Assembly: GCA_015062005.1 (NCBI GenBank)
Contig: SUVL01000015.1
Span: 1-64,000 of the forward strand
Origin: Akkermansiaceae bacterium
Lineage (GTDB): Bacteria; Verrucomicrobiota; Verrucomicrobiia; Verrucomicrobiales; Akkermansiaceae
Reading direction: 5' to 3'
Length of the DNA: 64,000 bases
Made by a program: the position numbers and the translations under genes. Shown here in pieces: positions 15,953 through 25,231 of this stretch. Position 1 is the first letter of the stretch. Each line of letters starts with the position of its first letter. The notes under the pieces are model-generated. The model ran no database searches. It saw only the letters and a list, made by a program, of their open reading frames with translations, and was not told where the DNA came from.

Positions 15953-16882
15953 ATGAAAATCATCAGCGGTACCGCTCATCCCCAGTTAGCTAAGGACATT
16001 GCCAAGGTCATGGGTCTTCCCCTGTGCGATGCAACTGTCAATACTTTCCCGGACGGCGAAAGCTTCGTTCAGATTAAAGAGTCCATCCGTGGTGCAGATG
16101 CCTTCATCATCCAGCCGACCTGCCCGCCCACGAACCACAACCTCATGGAACTGCTGGTGATGGTGGATGCTGTGCGCCGCGCCAGTGCCAGCCGCATCAC
16201 CGCCGTGATGCCCTTCTACGGCTATGCCCGCCAGGACCGCAAGGACAAGCCCAGAGTGCCCATCACCTCCAAGCTGGTGGCCAACCTCCTCACCGCTGCC
16301 GGTGTGAACCGCGTGCTCACCATGGACCTGCACGCCGCCCAGATTCAGGGTTTCTTTGAAATCCCGGTGGACCACCTTCACAGCGTTCCCGTGCTCATCA
16401 AGCACCTGAAGGCAAACTACGTGAAGGATATGAATAACCTCGTGGTTGTTTCCCCCGACATCGGCGGTGTGAAGAACGCCAAGAGCTACGCCAACATCCT
16501 CGGCACGGATCTGGCCATCGTGGCCAAGCAGCGCATCTCTGCCACAGAGGTGGATGCCCACGCCGTCATTGGCGACGTGAAGGGCAAGGACGTGCTCATG
16601 GTGGACGATATGACCGAATCCGGCGGCACCCTCTGCGCTGCTGCCAAGATTCTGAAGGAGCACGGGGCTGCCCGCATCTTTGCCGGTGTGTCCCACGGCG
16701 TGCTGACCGATACCGCCCGCGAGCGCCTGGCCAACAGCTCCATCGAGTGCCTCCTCACCTCTGACTCCGTGCCCATGGCCTACGGTGACCGTGTGGATAC
16801 CGTGAGCATTGCCCCGCTTTTCGCCCAGGCAATCGCCAACATCCACCACAACGCCTCCGTCACCCACCTGTTCGAGGTGTAA
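15953..16882 (+). CDS. prs: Ribose-phosphate pyrophosphokinase
   Basis: This enzyme makes 5-phosphoribosyl 1-pyrophosphate from ribose 5-phosphate and ATP, for nucleotides, His, Trp and NAD. The 309-residue protein shows FPDGESFVQIKESIRG, the ATP-binding FYGYARQDRKDKPRVPIT loop and the PRPP-binding VDDMTESGGTL motif. Length is normal for class I enzymes. ATG 15953 is preferred over an in-frame TTG at 15944. It is transcribed divergently from the exosortase gene and ends with its own hairpin. Confidence 0.97.
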   Translation: MKIISGTAHPQLAKDIAKVMGLPLCDATVNTFPDGESFVQIKESIRGADAFIIQPTCPPTNHNLMELLVMVDAVRRASASRITAVMPFYGYARQDRKDKPRVPITSKLVANLLTAAGVNRVLTMDLHAAQIQGFFEIPVDHLHSVPVLIKHLKANYVKDMNNLVVVSPDIGGVKNAKSYANILGTDLAIVAKQRISATEVDAHAVIGDVKGKDVLMVDDMTESGGTLCAAAKILKEHGAARIFAGVSHGVLTDTARERLANSSIECLLTSDSVPMAYGDRVDTVSIAPLFAQAIANIHHNASVTHLFEV

Positions 16883-16914
16883 AAAGACGCAGTCGCGCCA
16901 GTAACTGTTTTTTT

Positions 16915-16952
16915 CGGCGGCAGCCCCAACCAGGGTTGCCGCCGCTGGTTTT
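16915..16952 (+). terminator. prs terminator
   Basis: A stem CGGCGGCA / TGCCGCCG (16915-16944) is followed by CTGGTTTTT. Confidence 0.7.
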
Positions 16953-17132
16953 TCTGAACGCCGTTTTTCGTATGGAATGCGGTTCCCGCTGGTTGATTTT
17001 TATTGAAATGAAATTTTGCTGGCTTTATGATGCGACGCGAAGCTTCCGCATGGAGTGGAAGGTAAAACATAAAGAGACGAAAAAAATATGTTCGGACAAA
17101 AACAGCCACTGTATAGTGATTGAAAAAGTAAC

Positions 17133-17161
17133 TTGACACCCAGATACGATGGTGATACGGT
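17133..17161 (+). promoter_or_regulatory. Promoter of the Sel1-repeat gene
   Basis: TTGACA (17133-17138) and TACGGT (17156-17161) are separated by 17 nt. Only 8 nt separate the -10 box from the ATG at 17170, suggesting a leaderless transcript. The 16953-17132 stretch before it holds no gene. Confidence 0.65.
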
Positions 17162-17169
17162 AACGCAAG

Positions 17170-18858
17170 ATGCGTACCCTGTCTTTGTTGTTAACAACTA
17201 CAGCTCTCTTCTCGTTTTCTGTATGCGCGGCAAATGAGGGGAGGGCTTTTTCTATGGTGCCGGAAGTACTGCCTGTTCCGGATGTTGAGACATTAACTAC
17301 CCTGCGCCAGCAGGCCGAGAAGGGGGATGCATCAGCCGCTTTCAAACTGGCGCTTCATTACCTGAAAGAGCCGACGACAGGTGCAGGAGAAGCCTTTTTC
17401 TGGGCCTCAAAAGCTGCCGTAAATCATGCGGAGGGCGCCGCGTTGCTGGGTGTGTGTTATTATGAGGGTATCGGCACGGAACAGGATTATCAGAAAGCCG
17501 CTGAAAGTTTTGAAAACGCGAGGCGGCAGGGTGATACACGTGTGCTGAATGCGTTGGCTCATATGTATGCGGAGGGAGAGGGCGTGCAGCAGGATTCGGG
17601 GAAGGCGATACAGCTGGCAGAGCGTGCGGTCGAACTTGGTGTGCCGAATGCCGTTCAGGGATTGGCCCGGTATTATTTGGAAGGGAAAATAGTGCCCCGA
17701 GATCCTGATAAGGCCATGAAAATTCTGCGTGAGCACCTGGAGCAGCATCCGGATGATGGCGTTGCATGCTATACCCTGGCCGTAATTTTAAACCGAGAGA
17801 CGGAGGATACTCAGGCCGTGCTCGCACTGTTGAAAAATGCAGATGCACTGGGGGTGGAGGAGGCATGGGAAGCATTGGCGGATATTTATTATCGGGGCGT
17901 GGGAGTACCACAGGATTATGCCAAGGCTATCTCCTACATGCAAAAGCTGGCAGACAAGGGGCGCCCGGAGGGTTTGGTTTCACTTGCCGCCATGCATTAT
18001 CAAGGTGTGGGTGTGCCGAAGAATGCGGAAAAGGCGAAGGAATTATGTCGTATGGCTATAGAGCGGGATTCTGCGTATGCTCCGGCATACCGGAATCTGG
18101 CCGTATTACTTAAAGAAAACGCCCGGGATGAACAATCACGGGCAGAGGTGGAACGCTGTTTTGTATGTGCTGCCCAGTTGAATGATATTGATTGCACGGT
18201 GGAGCTCGCACGGGAGTATTCATCTGATGCCGGGCTGATTCGCAAGCGCATACCGGAGGCTCTCCGATGGTGCGAGGCGGCTTTGAAGGAATACCCCGAA
18301 TCACCGGAGTTGAATTGCCTGTTCGCTGATAACCTGTGTGCCATGGAACGTGCCGACAGGAAAAAGGCGTTTGTTCACTATACCCTGGCTGCGGGAGCAA
18401 AATATCCCCGGGCGGTGTATAGATTGGGCAGGGCCTGGGAAGAGGGCTGGGCCTATGAGCAGGAAAATCGACAGCCTGCGAATCAGGACAAAGCGGCGCA
18501 GCATTATCTGCAGGCGCTGGAGCTGGGAAGTGCGGAAGCTGCGGCAGCTTTGGCCCGCATGGCGGATCTTGGGTATACGGGGGTGGAGTATTCACCCGCA
18601 GACTGGGTGAATATGCTGAAAATCGGAGCAGATGCCGGGGTGAAAGGCTGCGCGGCCAAGCTTGCGGCGTATTACCACCCCAAGGGTGGTCAGCAGCCGG
18701 ATGCGGAGATTTCTGCAGCCTGGATGAAGATTGCCCTGGAACGGGATAAGACCCCCTGGGCAATGACGATGCGGGGGTGGGAACTGGTAGCGGAGCACGA
18801 AGAAGCCGCTTCGCCGGAAAAATTGCGTGAGGCTGCGCTCGTTCCGGATGGCCGCTGA
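17170..18858 (+). CDS. Secreted Sel1-like repeat protein, frameshifted near its 3' end
   Basis: This 562-residue protein starts with a signal peptide (MRTLSLLLTTTALFSFSVCA) followed by many Sel1-like repeats of about 36 residues with the pattern A-x-x-x-L-G-x-x-Y-x-x-G-x-G-V-x-x-D-x-x-K-A. Such alpha-solenoids mediate protein-protein contacts in the periplasm or at the surface. The reading ends early at PDGR; the next frame (18827-19132) continues with more Sel1 repeat sequence, so an indel around 18815-18845 has probably split the gene. Codon use is more A+T-rich than its neighbours. Confidence 0.82.
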   Translation: MRTLSLLLTTTALFSFSVCAANEGRAFSMVPEVLPVPDVETLTTLRQQAEKGDASAAFKLALHYLKEPTTGAGEAFFWASKAAVNHAEGAALLGVCYYEGIGTEQDYQKAAESFENARRQGDTRVLNALAHMYAEGEGVQQDSGKAIQLAERAVELGVPNAVQGLARYYLEGKIVPRDPDKAMKILREHLEQHPDDGVACYTLAVILNRETEDTQAVLALLKNADALGVEEAWEALADIYYRGVGVPQDYAKAISYMQKLADKGRPEGLVSLAAMHYQGVGVPKNAEKAKELCRMAIERDSAYAPAYRNLAVLLKENARDEQSRAEVERCFVCAAQLNDIDCTVELAREYSSDAGLIRKRIPEALRWCEAALKEYPESPELNCLFADNLCAMERADRKKAFVHYTLAAGAKYPRAVYRLGRAWEEGWAYEQENRQPANQDKAAQHYLQALELGSAEAAAALARMADLGYTGVEYSPADWVNMLKIGADAGVKGCAAKLAAYYHPKGGQQPDAEISAAWMKIALERDKTPWAMTMRGWELVAEHEEAASPEKLREAALVPDGR

Positions 18859-19132
18859 CCGGGGGGAAGCCGCTGCCTTGGTGGGGCTGGGGTGGCTGCA
18901 TCTGCAGGAGAACGGCCCCTTGCCGCAGAACCCGGGGAAGAGTATAGAGCTGTTCCGCCAGGCGGCCCGTATGGGCGAACCGCTCGGGGCGGAAATGATA
19001 GCCGATATGTGCGCGGATGGTGACGGCGTGAAAAAGGACTGGTGGCTTTCCCGCAAGTGGCGCCGCTACGCCCGCTCGATCGAGTACCGCCGGAAGGATA
19101 AGAAAACTACTCTGATTGAGCTGGTGGATTAA
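18827..19132 (+). pseudogene. Out-of-frame C-terminal part of the Sel1-repeat gene
   Basis: This frame encodes FRMAADRGEAAALVGLGWLH and then FRQAARMGEPLGAEMIADMC, two clear Sel1 repeats, ending in a basic tail. It overlaps the end of the preceding frame and has no start site of its own beyond a GTG. It is best read as the lost C-terminus of the 17170 gene, split by one indel. A sequencing error in the A-run near 18818 or a programmed shift cannot be excluded. Confidence 0.7.
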
Positions 19133-19225
19133 GGGAATGAACCGGAGACCCTGCGTGCTGAAAGCCCGCGGAACTCTTTACATCCGAAATCCGAAATCAG
19201 AAATCCAGGATCCAAAATCCCGATA

Positions 19226-20734
19226 TCAGTGCTTTGATTCTCGCGTGAGTTTCTTCAGCCGGGTGTGGAGTTCGGCGGCTTTATCGGGCTGGGTGGGGGC
19301 CAGGTTGTGCTTCTCCGCCGGGTCGGTGGAGAGGTTGAAGAGGCGCTCGGGCTGGCGGCGGAAGGCGGGGATGTATTTCCACTGGCCGCTGCGCAGAGCA
19401 TAGCGCGGGGCTTCGAAGGCCTGGGTCACGAGCTCGGTGCGGGCTTGCTGGCTGAGCCCCAGCAGGGCAGGGAGGTGGTTCTCGCTGTCGCGCATGGAGC
19501 CTGCGGGAATCTCAATGTTGCAGAGTGCGGCCAGCGTGCGGCCTATATCCATCTGGCACATGAGGGCGGGGTTGGTGCCGGGCTTGATGGTGCCGGGCCA
19601 GGAAACGATGAAGGGCACGCGGGTGCCGCCCTCCAACAGGGTGTACTTACCCCCGCTCCAGGGGTGGGCGGGCTGGTGCCCGGCGCAGGCTTTGCGCGCG
19701 CCGTCCTCGTAGCCGTCGGAAATGACCGGGCCGTTGTCACTGGTGAAAATGATGAGGGTTTCCTCCGGTTTGTAGCCAGCCTGTTGCAGGGCGGTCATGA
19801 GGCGGCCCAGGGAGTCATCCATCTGCAGGGTCACATCGCCGCGGATGCCGAGGCTGCTCTTGCCGCGGAAGCGGGCGTGCGGGTCGCGCGGCACGTGAAT
19901 ATCGTTGGTGCAGAAGTAGAGGAACAGGGGCCTGCCCGCGCAGCCGGTGATGAAGCGCTCTGCGGCAGCGGTGATGTCATCCGCTATGTCCTGGTCTTTC
20001 CAGAGGGCAGAGGTGCCGCCGCTCATGTGGCCGATGCGGGAGATACCATCGATGATGGTATCGGCATGCTGCCTGTTGCTGGGGCGGCCCCAGGGCTTGA
20101 GCAGTTCGGGGTGGGTGGTGGCGGTCTTCTCGCCCGGGTAGGTTTCGCCGCGGTAGTTCACGCGGATGGGGTCCTGCGGATCCAGATTGCGCACTTTCCC
20201 ATCTTCCACATACACGCAGGGCACGCGGTCGCCTGTGGCGGCCATGATGAAGGAGTAGTCAAAGCCCACATCGGCCGGGGCGGGGGAGATGGGCTGGTTC
20301 CAGTCAATATGACCGCTGCCCAGGCCCAGGTGCCACTTGCCGATGGCGGCGGTGCGGTAACCGGCCTGCTGCATGAGGGTGCCCAGCGTGGCGGCTTTGT
20401 CGCGCGTGGGCAGGATGAGGGCGGCATCCCCCGGCAGGATGCCGGTGCCCTTCTGCCTCCAGGCATATTGCCCGGTGAGCAGGGAGTAGCGCGAGGGGGT
20501 ACACACGGAGTTGGTGCTGTGCGCATCCGTGAAGAGCAGGCCCTGGTCTGCAAGGCGTTGCACGTTCGGGCAGGGCGCTTTTTCGCAGCCGTAGGCAGAG
20601 GTGTCATTATACCCTAAATCGTCTGCCATGAACAGGAGAATGGCCCTGGGCCGGGCAAGTGAGACATTGTCGGCTGCATATACAGGTAAAAGGGTGCAGA
20701 ATGCCAGAAGTGCTGTGATGAGGGGATGCCGCAT
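19226..20734 (-). CDS. Secreted sulfatase (arylsulfatase type)
   Basis: This 502-residue sulfatase hydrolyses sulfate esters, most likely on host glycans, given the organism type. It has a signal peptide (LLAFCTLLPVYA), the metal-binding start MADDLGYND, the formylglycine motif CTPSR, GKWHLGLG, and the second metal site FTSDNGP. The CxPxR cysteine needs conversion to formylglycine by a maturase not seen here. It is a single gene with a promoter only 9 nt from the start codon. Mucin-desulfating activity is an inference. Confidence 0.93.
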   Translation of the reverse strand: MRHPLITALLAFCTLLPVYAADNVSLARPRAILLFMADDLGYNDTSAYGCEKAPCPNVQRLADQGLLFTDAHSTNSVCTPSRYSLLTGQYAWRQKGTGILPGDAALILPTRDKAATLGTLMQQAGYRTAAIGKWHLGLGSGHIDWNQPISPAPADVGFDYSFIMAATGDRVPCVYVEDGKVRNLDPQDPIRVNYRGETYPGEKTATTHPELLKPWGRPSNRQHADTIIDGISRIGHMSGGTSALWKDQDIADDITAAAERFITGCAGRPLFLYFCTNDIHVPRDPHARFRGKSSLGIRGDVTLQMDDSLGRLMTALQQAGYKPEETLIIFTSDNGPVISDGYEDGARKACAGHQPAHPWSGGKYTLLEGGTRVPFIVSWPGTIKPGTNPALMCQMDIGRTLAALCNIEIPAGSMRDSENHLPALLGLSQQARTELVTQAFEAPRYALRSGQWKYIPAFRRQPERLFNLSTDPAEKHNLAPTQPDKAAELHTRLKKLTRESKH

Positions 20735-20743
20735 GATAGCAGC

Positions 20744-20772
20744 ATGCTAGCATTATCGGGCGGCTCTGACAA
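20744..20772 (-). promoter_or_regulatory. Promoter of the sulfatase gene
   Basis: Minus-strand TTGTCA (20767-20772) and TAGCAT (20744-20749) are separated by 17 nt, with 9 nt to the ATG at 20734. The -35 box overlaps the T-tract of the upstream operon's terminator. Confidence 0.65.
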
Positions 20773-20807
20773 GAAAAAACAGGCACCCGGCCTGTAGTGG
20801 GTGCCTG
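20772..20807 (-). terminator. Terminator of the NSS transporter operon
   Basis: The stem CAGGCACCC / GGGTGCCTG (20780-20807) is followed on the minus strand by a T-rich run. Confidence 0.75.
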
Positions 20808-20830
20808 CTGAAAAATGGTGTTGCCCGGAA

Positions 20831-21643
20831 TCAGAAATCGAAGCGGCTCTGGTCGGTCACGGGCATGGCCTGCAGGAGGTCACGGGTGAAGCCGGCAGTG
20901 GTGAACACGTTGTTGTGATTGGCCGGGTAGTGGCGAATGACGGGCGTGGTGCGGAACGCGCGGATGAGCTTCTCCGTGCTGTTGGCGGGTACCACGTCAT
21001 CGTAATCCGCGCGCATGATGGTGACCGGGCAGGTTACGAGCGGGGCGTATTTCGTGCTCTGCCATTTATCCAGCGGCAGCAGGCGCGGGAAGAAGGGCAC
21101 GATGTTGCAGGCCACGCTGGTCATGGAGTCGAAGGGGCAGATGAGCACCAGTCCCGCCGGGTTCTCCGTGGCGGCCAGCTGGGTGGCCACGCTGCTGCCC
21201 AGGCTGTAGCCGGCCAGGTAGAGCTGGGCTCCCGGGTTCCCCATGAGGGTGCGGGCGTAGCGGATGGCGTAGCGCGCATCGGCCATAATCTTCTCTTCCG
21301 AGGGTACACCGGCGCTGCCGCCGTAGCCGCGGTAGTTCATGAGAAGGTACGAACGGGTGGGGTCTGCCGCAGCAATGTGGGTAAAGCTGCCCACGTTCAT
21401 GCCGTTGCCGCCGTACATGGCCACCAGCGGCGTGTTCGCCCCGCGGTTGAAGAACCAGCCGCGCAGCTGGGTGCCGTCCTCCGCCTGCAGGGCAATGGCC
21501 TGCTCCGGGTAGCCGCAGGCGGCATCCGGCAGCTCCATGCGGCTGCCGGGGTATACCAGCTTCTTCGTGGCACAGGAACTGCACATGAAGCCGCTGCAGA
21601 GCAGGACTGCGGTCAGCAGAACTCGGGAACTATGCTTCTTCAC
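20831..21643 (-). CDS. Alpha/beta hydrolase lipoprotein
   Basis: This 270-residue lipoprotein starts at GTG 21643 (lipobox-like CSSC) and has an alpha/beta-hydrolase fold of the YqkD/BEM46-like group. It shows MNYRGYGGSAGVPSEE, the nucleophile elbow GYSLGSSVA and a late Asp (RADYDDVVP) and His (YPANHNNVF) for a Ser-Asp-His triad. It probably acts as an esterase or peptidase in the periplasm; the substrate is unknown. It starts 17 nt after the MetS-like gene, so it is the last gene of the transporter operon. Confidence 0.82.
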   Translation of the reverse strand: MKKHSSRVLLTAVLLCSGFMCSSCATKKLVYPGSRMELPDAACGYPEQAIALQAEDGTQLRGWFFNRGANTPLVAMYGGNGMNVGSFTHIAAADPTRSYLLMNYRGYGGSAGVPSEEKIMADARYAIRYARTLMGNPGAQLYLAGYSLGSSVATQLAATENPAGLVLICPFDSMTSVACNIVPFFPRLLPLDKWQSTKYAPLVTCPVTIMRADYDDVVPANSTEKLIRAFRTTPVIRHYPANHNNVFTTAGFTRDLLQAMPVTDQSRFDF

Positions 21644-21660
21644 GGTGTTAATACGGGTGT

Positions 21661-21777
21661 TTAGTCTTCCTGCTCGTCGGCTTTATCGCTCTTGACAAGG
21701 CGCACACAGCAAGCGATGAAAAGAGACCAGACAATGCCGATGGAAAGCAACATGGTGATGATACCTGCGATAGTCAT
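21661..21777 (-). CDS. MetS-like small subunit of NSS transporter
   Basis: This 38-residue protein (MTIAGIITMLLSIGIVWSLF, then a short charged tail KSDKADEQED) has one TM helix. It lies directly after three NSS-family transporter genes, 18 nt from the last stop. It matches the layout of MetS, the small subunit required with MetP for methionine/alanine uptake in Corynebacterium. Small size, one TM helix, a charged C-terminus and position are the evidence; which of the three paralogues it serves is unknown. Confidence 0.75.
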   Translation of the reverse strand: MTIAGIITMLLSIGIVWSLFIACCVRLVKSDKADEQED

Positions 21778-21795
21778 AATGGTGAGGATGGGGGG

Positions 21796-23502
21796 TTAAT
21801 TGTTAAAGTCGTCGGGGTTGGTGTTCTTGTGGAAATTGGGGGAGGTGAAGATGACGAAGCAGAAGAAGATGGTGACGAGCACTACCCAGGCCACGGGGAT
21901 GACGGCACCGGGTTCGCCATTGATGAGGTTCACCACCTGGCTGCTTTGCTTCACAAAGATGTTCTGGTAGAGCCAGGCGGCAAAGATGGTGAGCAGGATG
22001 CCCGGGGTGACCCAGCGGATGATGAAGCCCAGGCCGCGGGGCAGGGGGATGGCGGCCCCGATTTTGAGCTCCTCCACGCCGTTCTTCGTGCCCCACACCA
22101 CGTTGAAGATGGTGAAGAAGAGGCAGGAAGTGAGGTAGAGGAACATGGTGCCGAACCAGAAGTCCATGGTGTCCAGGGCCATGAGCCCTTCAGTGAACCA
22201 GCCGACCATGAGGGTGCCCACGGTCACGAGGAAGGCCACGAGGGCCACGCTCTGCACGCGGCGCAGGTTCCAGAATTCCTCCAGGAAGGCCAGGGAGGGC
22301 TGCAGCATGGAGATGGCACTGGTGATGGCGCCGATGAAGAGCAGCGCGAAGAACAGGGTGCCGAAGAACTGGCCACCCGGCATGCTGGCGAATACCTGCG
22401 GCAGCACGTTGAAGCCCAGCCCGAAGGTGCCGCAGCCGGCGGCTGCCACCACCCCGAGCAGAGCCACGGCGGCCGGGATAATCATCATGCCGGCCACACC
22501 TACTTCAATGGCTTCATTGGCCGCGTTGGCAGTGAGGGAGCTCAGGGCAATGTCCTTGCGGCGGCGCACATAGCTGGCATAGGAGCACACGGTGCCGAAA
22601 CCGATGGAGAGTGAGAAGAAGACCTGCCCGGCGGCGGTGAGCCACATCTCCGGGTTCAGCAGGCCCTGGGTGAGGGAGATGTGCTTCTCCGTGACGTCCT
22701 TGCCGGGGTTGGCGGTCTGAAGCTTCTGCACCAGGGCGGTCTTTTCCTCAGTGGAAGCCTGGGCGGGCACCATTTCAACCTCTTTGCCATCGACCACGAG
22801 CATGGTCTTGGTGGGGTTCCACATGTAGCCCAGGCCCTGGCTTACGCTACGTTCGGGGTGGGTGGCATCCGGGGTGCCCAGGGTGAGCACGCGGGCCAGA
22901 ATGATGAAGGCTGTGATGAGCAGCACGGGCATGCTCCACTTGCAGAACCACTCGATGCCCTTGCCGATGCCCCGGAAAATCACATACATATTGGCCAGGA
23001 TGGCCAGGGCGAAGAACACCAGCTGGCTGCCGCCGCCGAAGAACAGGGAACCATCGCCGGTGAGCCCCACGTAGTTGGCGAAGAAGTTGCCGTACTCACC
23101 CGCGGTGTTCAGGTTCAGGTCGCCCATGGCGGTGTGCCAGGCATAGCCGATGGTCCAGCTTTCCAGCGGGATGTAGTACATGGCGATGCCGATGGTGGAG
23201 ACCACGCCGGCCACGCCGAGGTATTTCCAGCGGGCTTTGCCGCCGATGAGGTAGAAGATGCTGGCGGTGGAGTGGCCACCCAGTGTGCCGCCCTTGCGGC
23301 CGATGGCCCATTCCACCCAGCTCAGGGGGATGCCCAGCAGCAGGAAGGCGGTGAAGTAGGCAATCATGAAGGCGCCGCCGCCGTACTGGGCTGCCAGGCC
23401 GGGGAAGCGCAGGAAATTACCGAACCCGATGGCGCTGCCGGCCACAGCCAGTACTACGCCCAGGTTGGTGTTCCAGTTTTCTGTTTTCTTGTTTGTGCTC
23501 AC
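21796..23502 (-). CDS. NSS-family Na+-dependent amino acid transporter (third in operon)
   Basis: This protein of about 568 residues is a neurotransmitter:sodium symporter. The sodium/substrate-site motif AGSAIGFGNFLRFPGLAAQYGG opens TM1, followed by GIPLSWVEWAIGR and further TM segments of the LeuT fold, with an extra loop of about 60 residues after TM5. It begins with GTG at 23502, giving STNKKTENWNTN. It lies 25 nt downstream of the second paralogue and just before the MetS-like gene. Methionine or branched-chain/aromatic amino acids are likely substrates by analogy. Confidence 0.9.
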   Translation of the reverse strand: MSTNKKTENWNTNLGVVLAVAGSAIGFGNFLRFPGLAAQYGGGAFMIAYFTAFLLLGIPLSWVEWAIGRKGGTLGGHSTASIFYLIGGKARWKYLGVAGVVSTIGIAMYYIPLESWTIGYAWHTAMGDLNLNTAGEYGNFFANYVGLTGDGSLFFGGGSQLVFFALAILANMYVIFRGIGKGIEWFCKWSMPVLLITAFIILARVLTLGTPDATHPERSVSQGLGYMWNPTKTMLVVDGKEVEMVPAQASTEEKTALVQKLQTANPGKDVTEKHISLTQGLLNPEMWLTAAGQVFFSLSIGFGTVCSYASYVRRRKDIALSSLTANAANEAIEVGVAGMMIIPAAVALLGVVAAAGCGTFGLGFNVLPQVFASMPGGQFFGTLFFALLFIGAITSAISMLQPSLAFLEEFWNLRRVQSVALVAFLVTVGTLMVGWFTEGLMALDTMDFWFGTMFLYLTSCLFFTIFNVVWGTKNGVEELKIGAAIPLPRGLGFIIRWVTPGILLTIFAAWLYQNIFVKQSSQVVNLINGEPGAVIPVAWVVLVTIFFCFVIFTSPNFHKNTNPDDFNN

Positions 23503-23527
23503 GGTAGATAGTGTCGTTGGTGAATGA

Positions 23528-25210
23528 TTATTTGTTGAAGCGGCGCGAGGTGGCCGCCACGATGCAGAAGAACACGGTGATGCCCACTGCCCACACCAGC
23601 GGCAGGATGGCGCCGATGCGGCCTTCCACGATGTTGGCCACATACGGACTGCGGGTGATGAAGAGTTCCTGGTAGAGCCAGGCCACAAAAATGGTGAGCA
23701 TGATGACGGGCGTAATCCAGCGGATGATGAAGGCCGCGCAGGCGGGGATGCGGATGGCAGAGCCATCGGCCAGTTCCTTCATGCCGTTCTGCGTGCCCCA
23801 CACCTGGTTGAAGAAGATGAGGTTGAGCCCGGTGGTCACGTAGAGGATGAGGCTGCCCACCCAGAAGTCGATGCTGTCCAGCGCGAGCATGTCCTTGGTA
23901 TACCAGATGATGATGACGGCGCCCACCAGCAGCAGACCCGCCACCAGCGCAATGCTCTGCCCGCGGCGCAGGTCCCAGTATTCCTCCACGAAGGATACCG
24001 CCGGCTGCACCTGCGAAAGGGCGCTCGTCACGGCCCCGATGAAGAGCAGCACGAAGAACAGTACACCGAAGAACTGCCCACCCGGCATGGCGGCGAATAC
24101 CTGCGGCAATACATTGAAGCCCAGGCCGAAAGTGCCCACGGTGGCAGCTGCGGCTACGCCCAGAAGCGCCAGGGCGGCCGGCACGATGGTGAGCCCCGCC
24201 AGGCCCACCTCCGTCACGGAGTTGGCGGCACCGGCGCTCAGCGCGCTCAGGGCAATATCCTTGCGGCGGCGCACATAGCTGGCGTAGCAGCAGATGGAGC
24301 CGGAACCCACGGAGAGCGAGAAGAAGACCTGACCGGCGGCCCGCAGCCACATTTCAGGGTTGAACAGGCTCTGCCAGAAGCTCATTTTCTTTTCACCGAT
24401 GGTGGCCTGCGGGTATTCGCTCTGCAGGCGGGCTACCAGGGCGGCTTTCTCCTCCCCGGTGGCGCCGGCCGGCACCATGCCGATGGATTTGCCGCTGGTG
24501 GTATCCACCAGCATCACTTTTTCCGGGTTCCACATGTAGCCCAGACCTTCGTTCACGCTGCGCTCGGGGTGGGAGGGATCCGGAGTGCCCATGGTGAGCA
24601 CGCGCACCAGCAGTACTATGGCCACGATGAAGAGCAGGGGCATGCTCCATTTGCAGAACCACTCGATGCCTTTGCTCACGCCCCGGTATATCAGCCAGAA
24701 GTTGGCCACCAGCGCCAGCAGGAAGAAGATGGGCGCACTGGTCTGGCCACTGAAGAAGTGGCCGTCCGCACCCATGCCCACGAAGTTGGAGAAGTAGTCG
24801 CCATAGGCCTGTGGGGTGTCTAAATTAAGGTTGCCCATGGCGGTGTTCCAGGCATAGCCGATGGTCCAGCCTTCCATGTAGACATAGTACACATTGATGC
24901 TCAGGCCGGCGAGGATGCCGAAGATGCCCAGGTATTTCCAGAGGGGCTTGCGGGAAAGGAGCTGGAAGACGGAGGCCGGGCTGTGGCCGCCGAGCACACC
25001 GCCGCCGCGGCCGATGCTCCACTCCACCCAGCAGAGCGGGAGCCCCAGCAGCAGGAAGCAGCAGAAGTAGGCCACGATGAAGGCACCGCCGCCATACTGG
25101 GCGGCCAGGCCGGGGAAGCGCAGGAAGTTGCCGAAGCCGATGGCACTGCCGGCTACCGCGAGCATAACGCCGAGATTGGTTTTCCAATGGTCTGTTTTAT
25201 CTGCAGGCAT
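23528..25210 (-). CDS. NSS-family Na+-dependent amino acid transporter (second in operon)
   Basis: This 560-residue paralogue of its two neighbours has the TM1 signature GSAIGFGNFLRFPGLAAQYG, the same long loop containing HPERSVNEGLGYMWNPEKVM, and a LeuT-type TM pattern. It starts at ATG 25210. It is more diverged in the loop and at the end than the other two copies (CWVEWSIGRGGGVLGG, where the others read SWVEWAIGRKGG). Tandem retention of three intact copies suggests split substrate ranges. Confidence 0.9.
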   Translation of the reverse strand: MPADKTDHWKTNLGVMLAVAGSAIGFGNFLRFPGLAAQYGGGAFIVAYFCCFLLLGLPLCWVEWSIGRGGGVLGGHSPASVFQLLSRKPLWKYLGIFGILAGLSINVYYVYMEGWTIGYAWNTAMGNLNLDTPQAYGDYFSNFVGMGADGHFFSGQTSAPIFFLLALVANFWLIYRGVSKGIEWFCKWSMPLLFIVAIVLLVRVLTMGTPDPSHPERSVNEGLGYMWNPEKVMLVDTTSGKSIGMVPAGATGEEKAALVARLQSEYPQATIGEKKMSFWQSLFNPEMWLRAAGQVFFSLSVGSGSICCYASYVRRRKDIALSALSAGAANSVTEVGLAGLTIVPAALALLGVAAAATVGTFGLGFNVLPQVFAAMPGGQFFGVLFFVLLFIGAVTSALSQVQPAVSFVEEYWDLRRGQSIALVAGLLLVGAVIIIWYTKDMLALDSIDFWVGSLILYVTTGLNLIFFNQVWGTQNGMKELADGSAIRIPACAAFIIRWITPVIMLTIFVAWLYQELFITRSPYVANIVEGRIGAILPLVWAVGITVFFCIVAATSRRFNK

Positions 25211-25231
25211 AATCGGAATGGTAATCAGATA

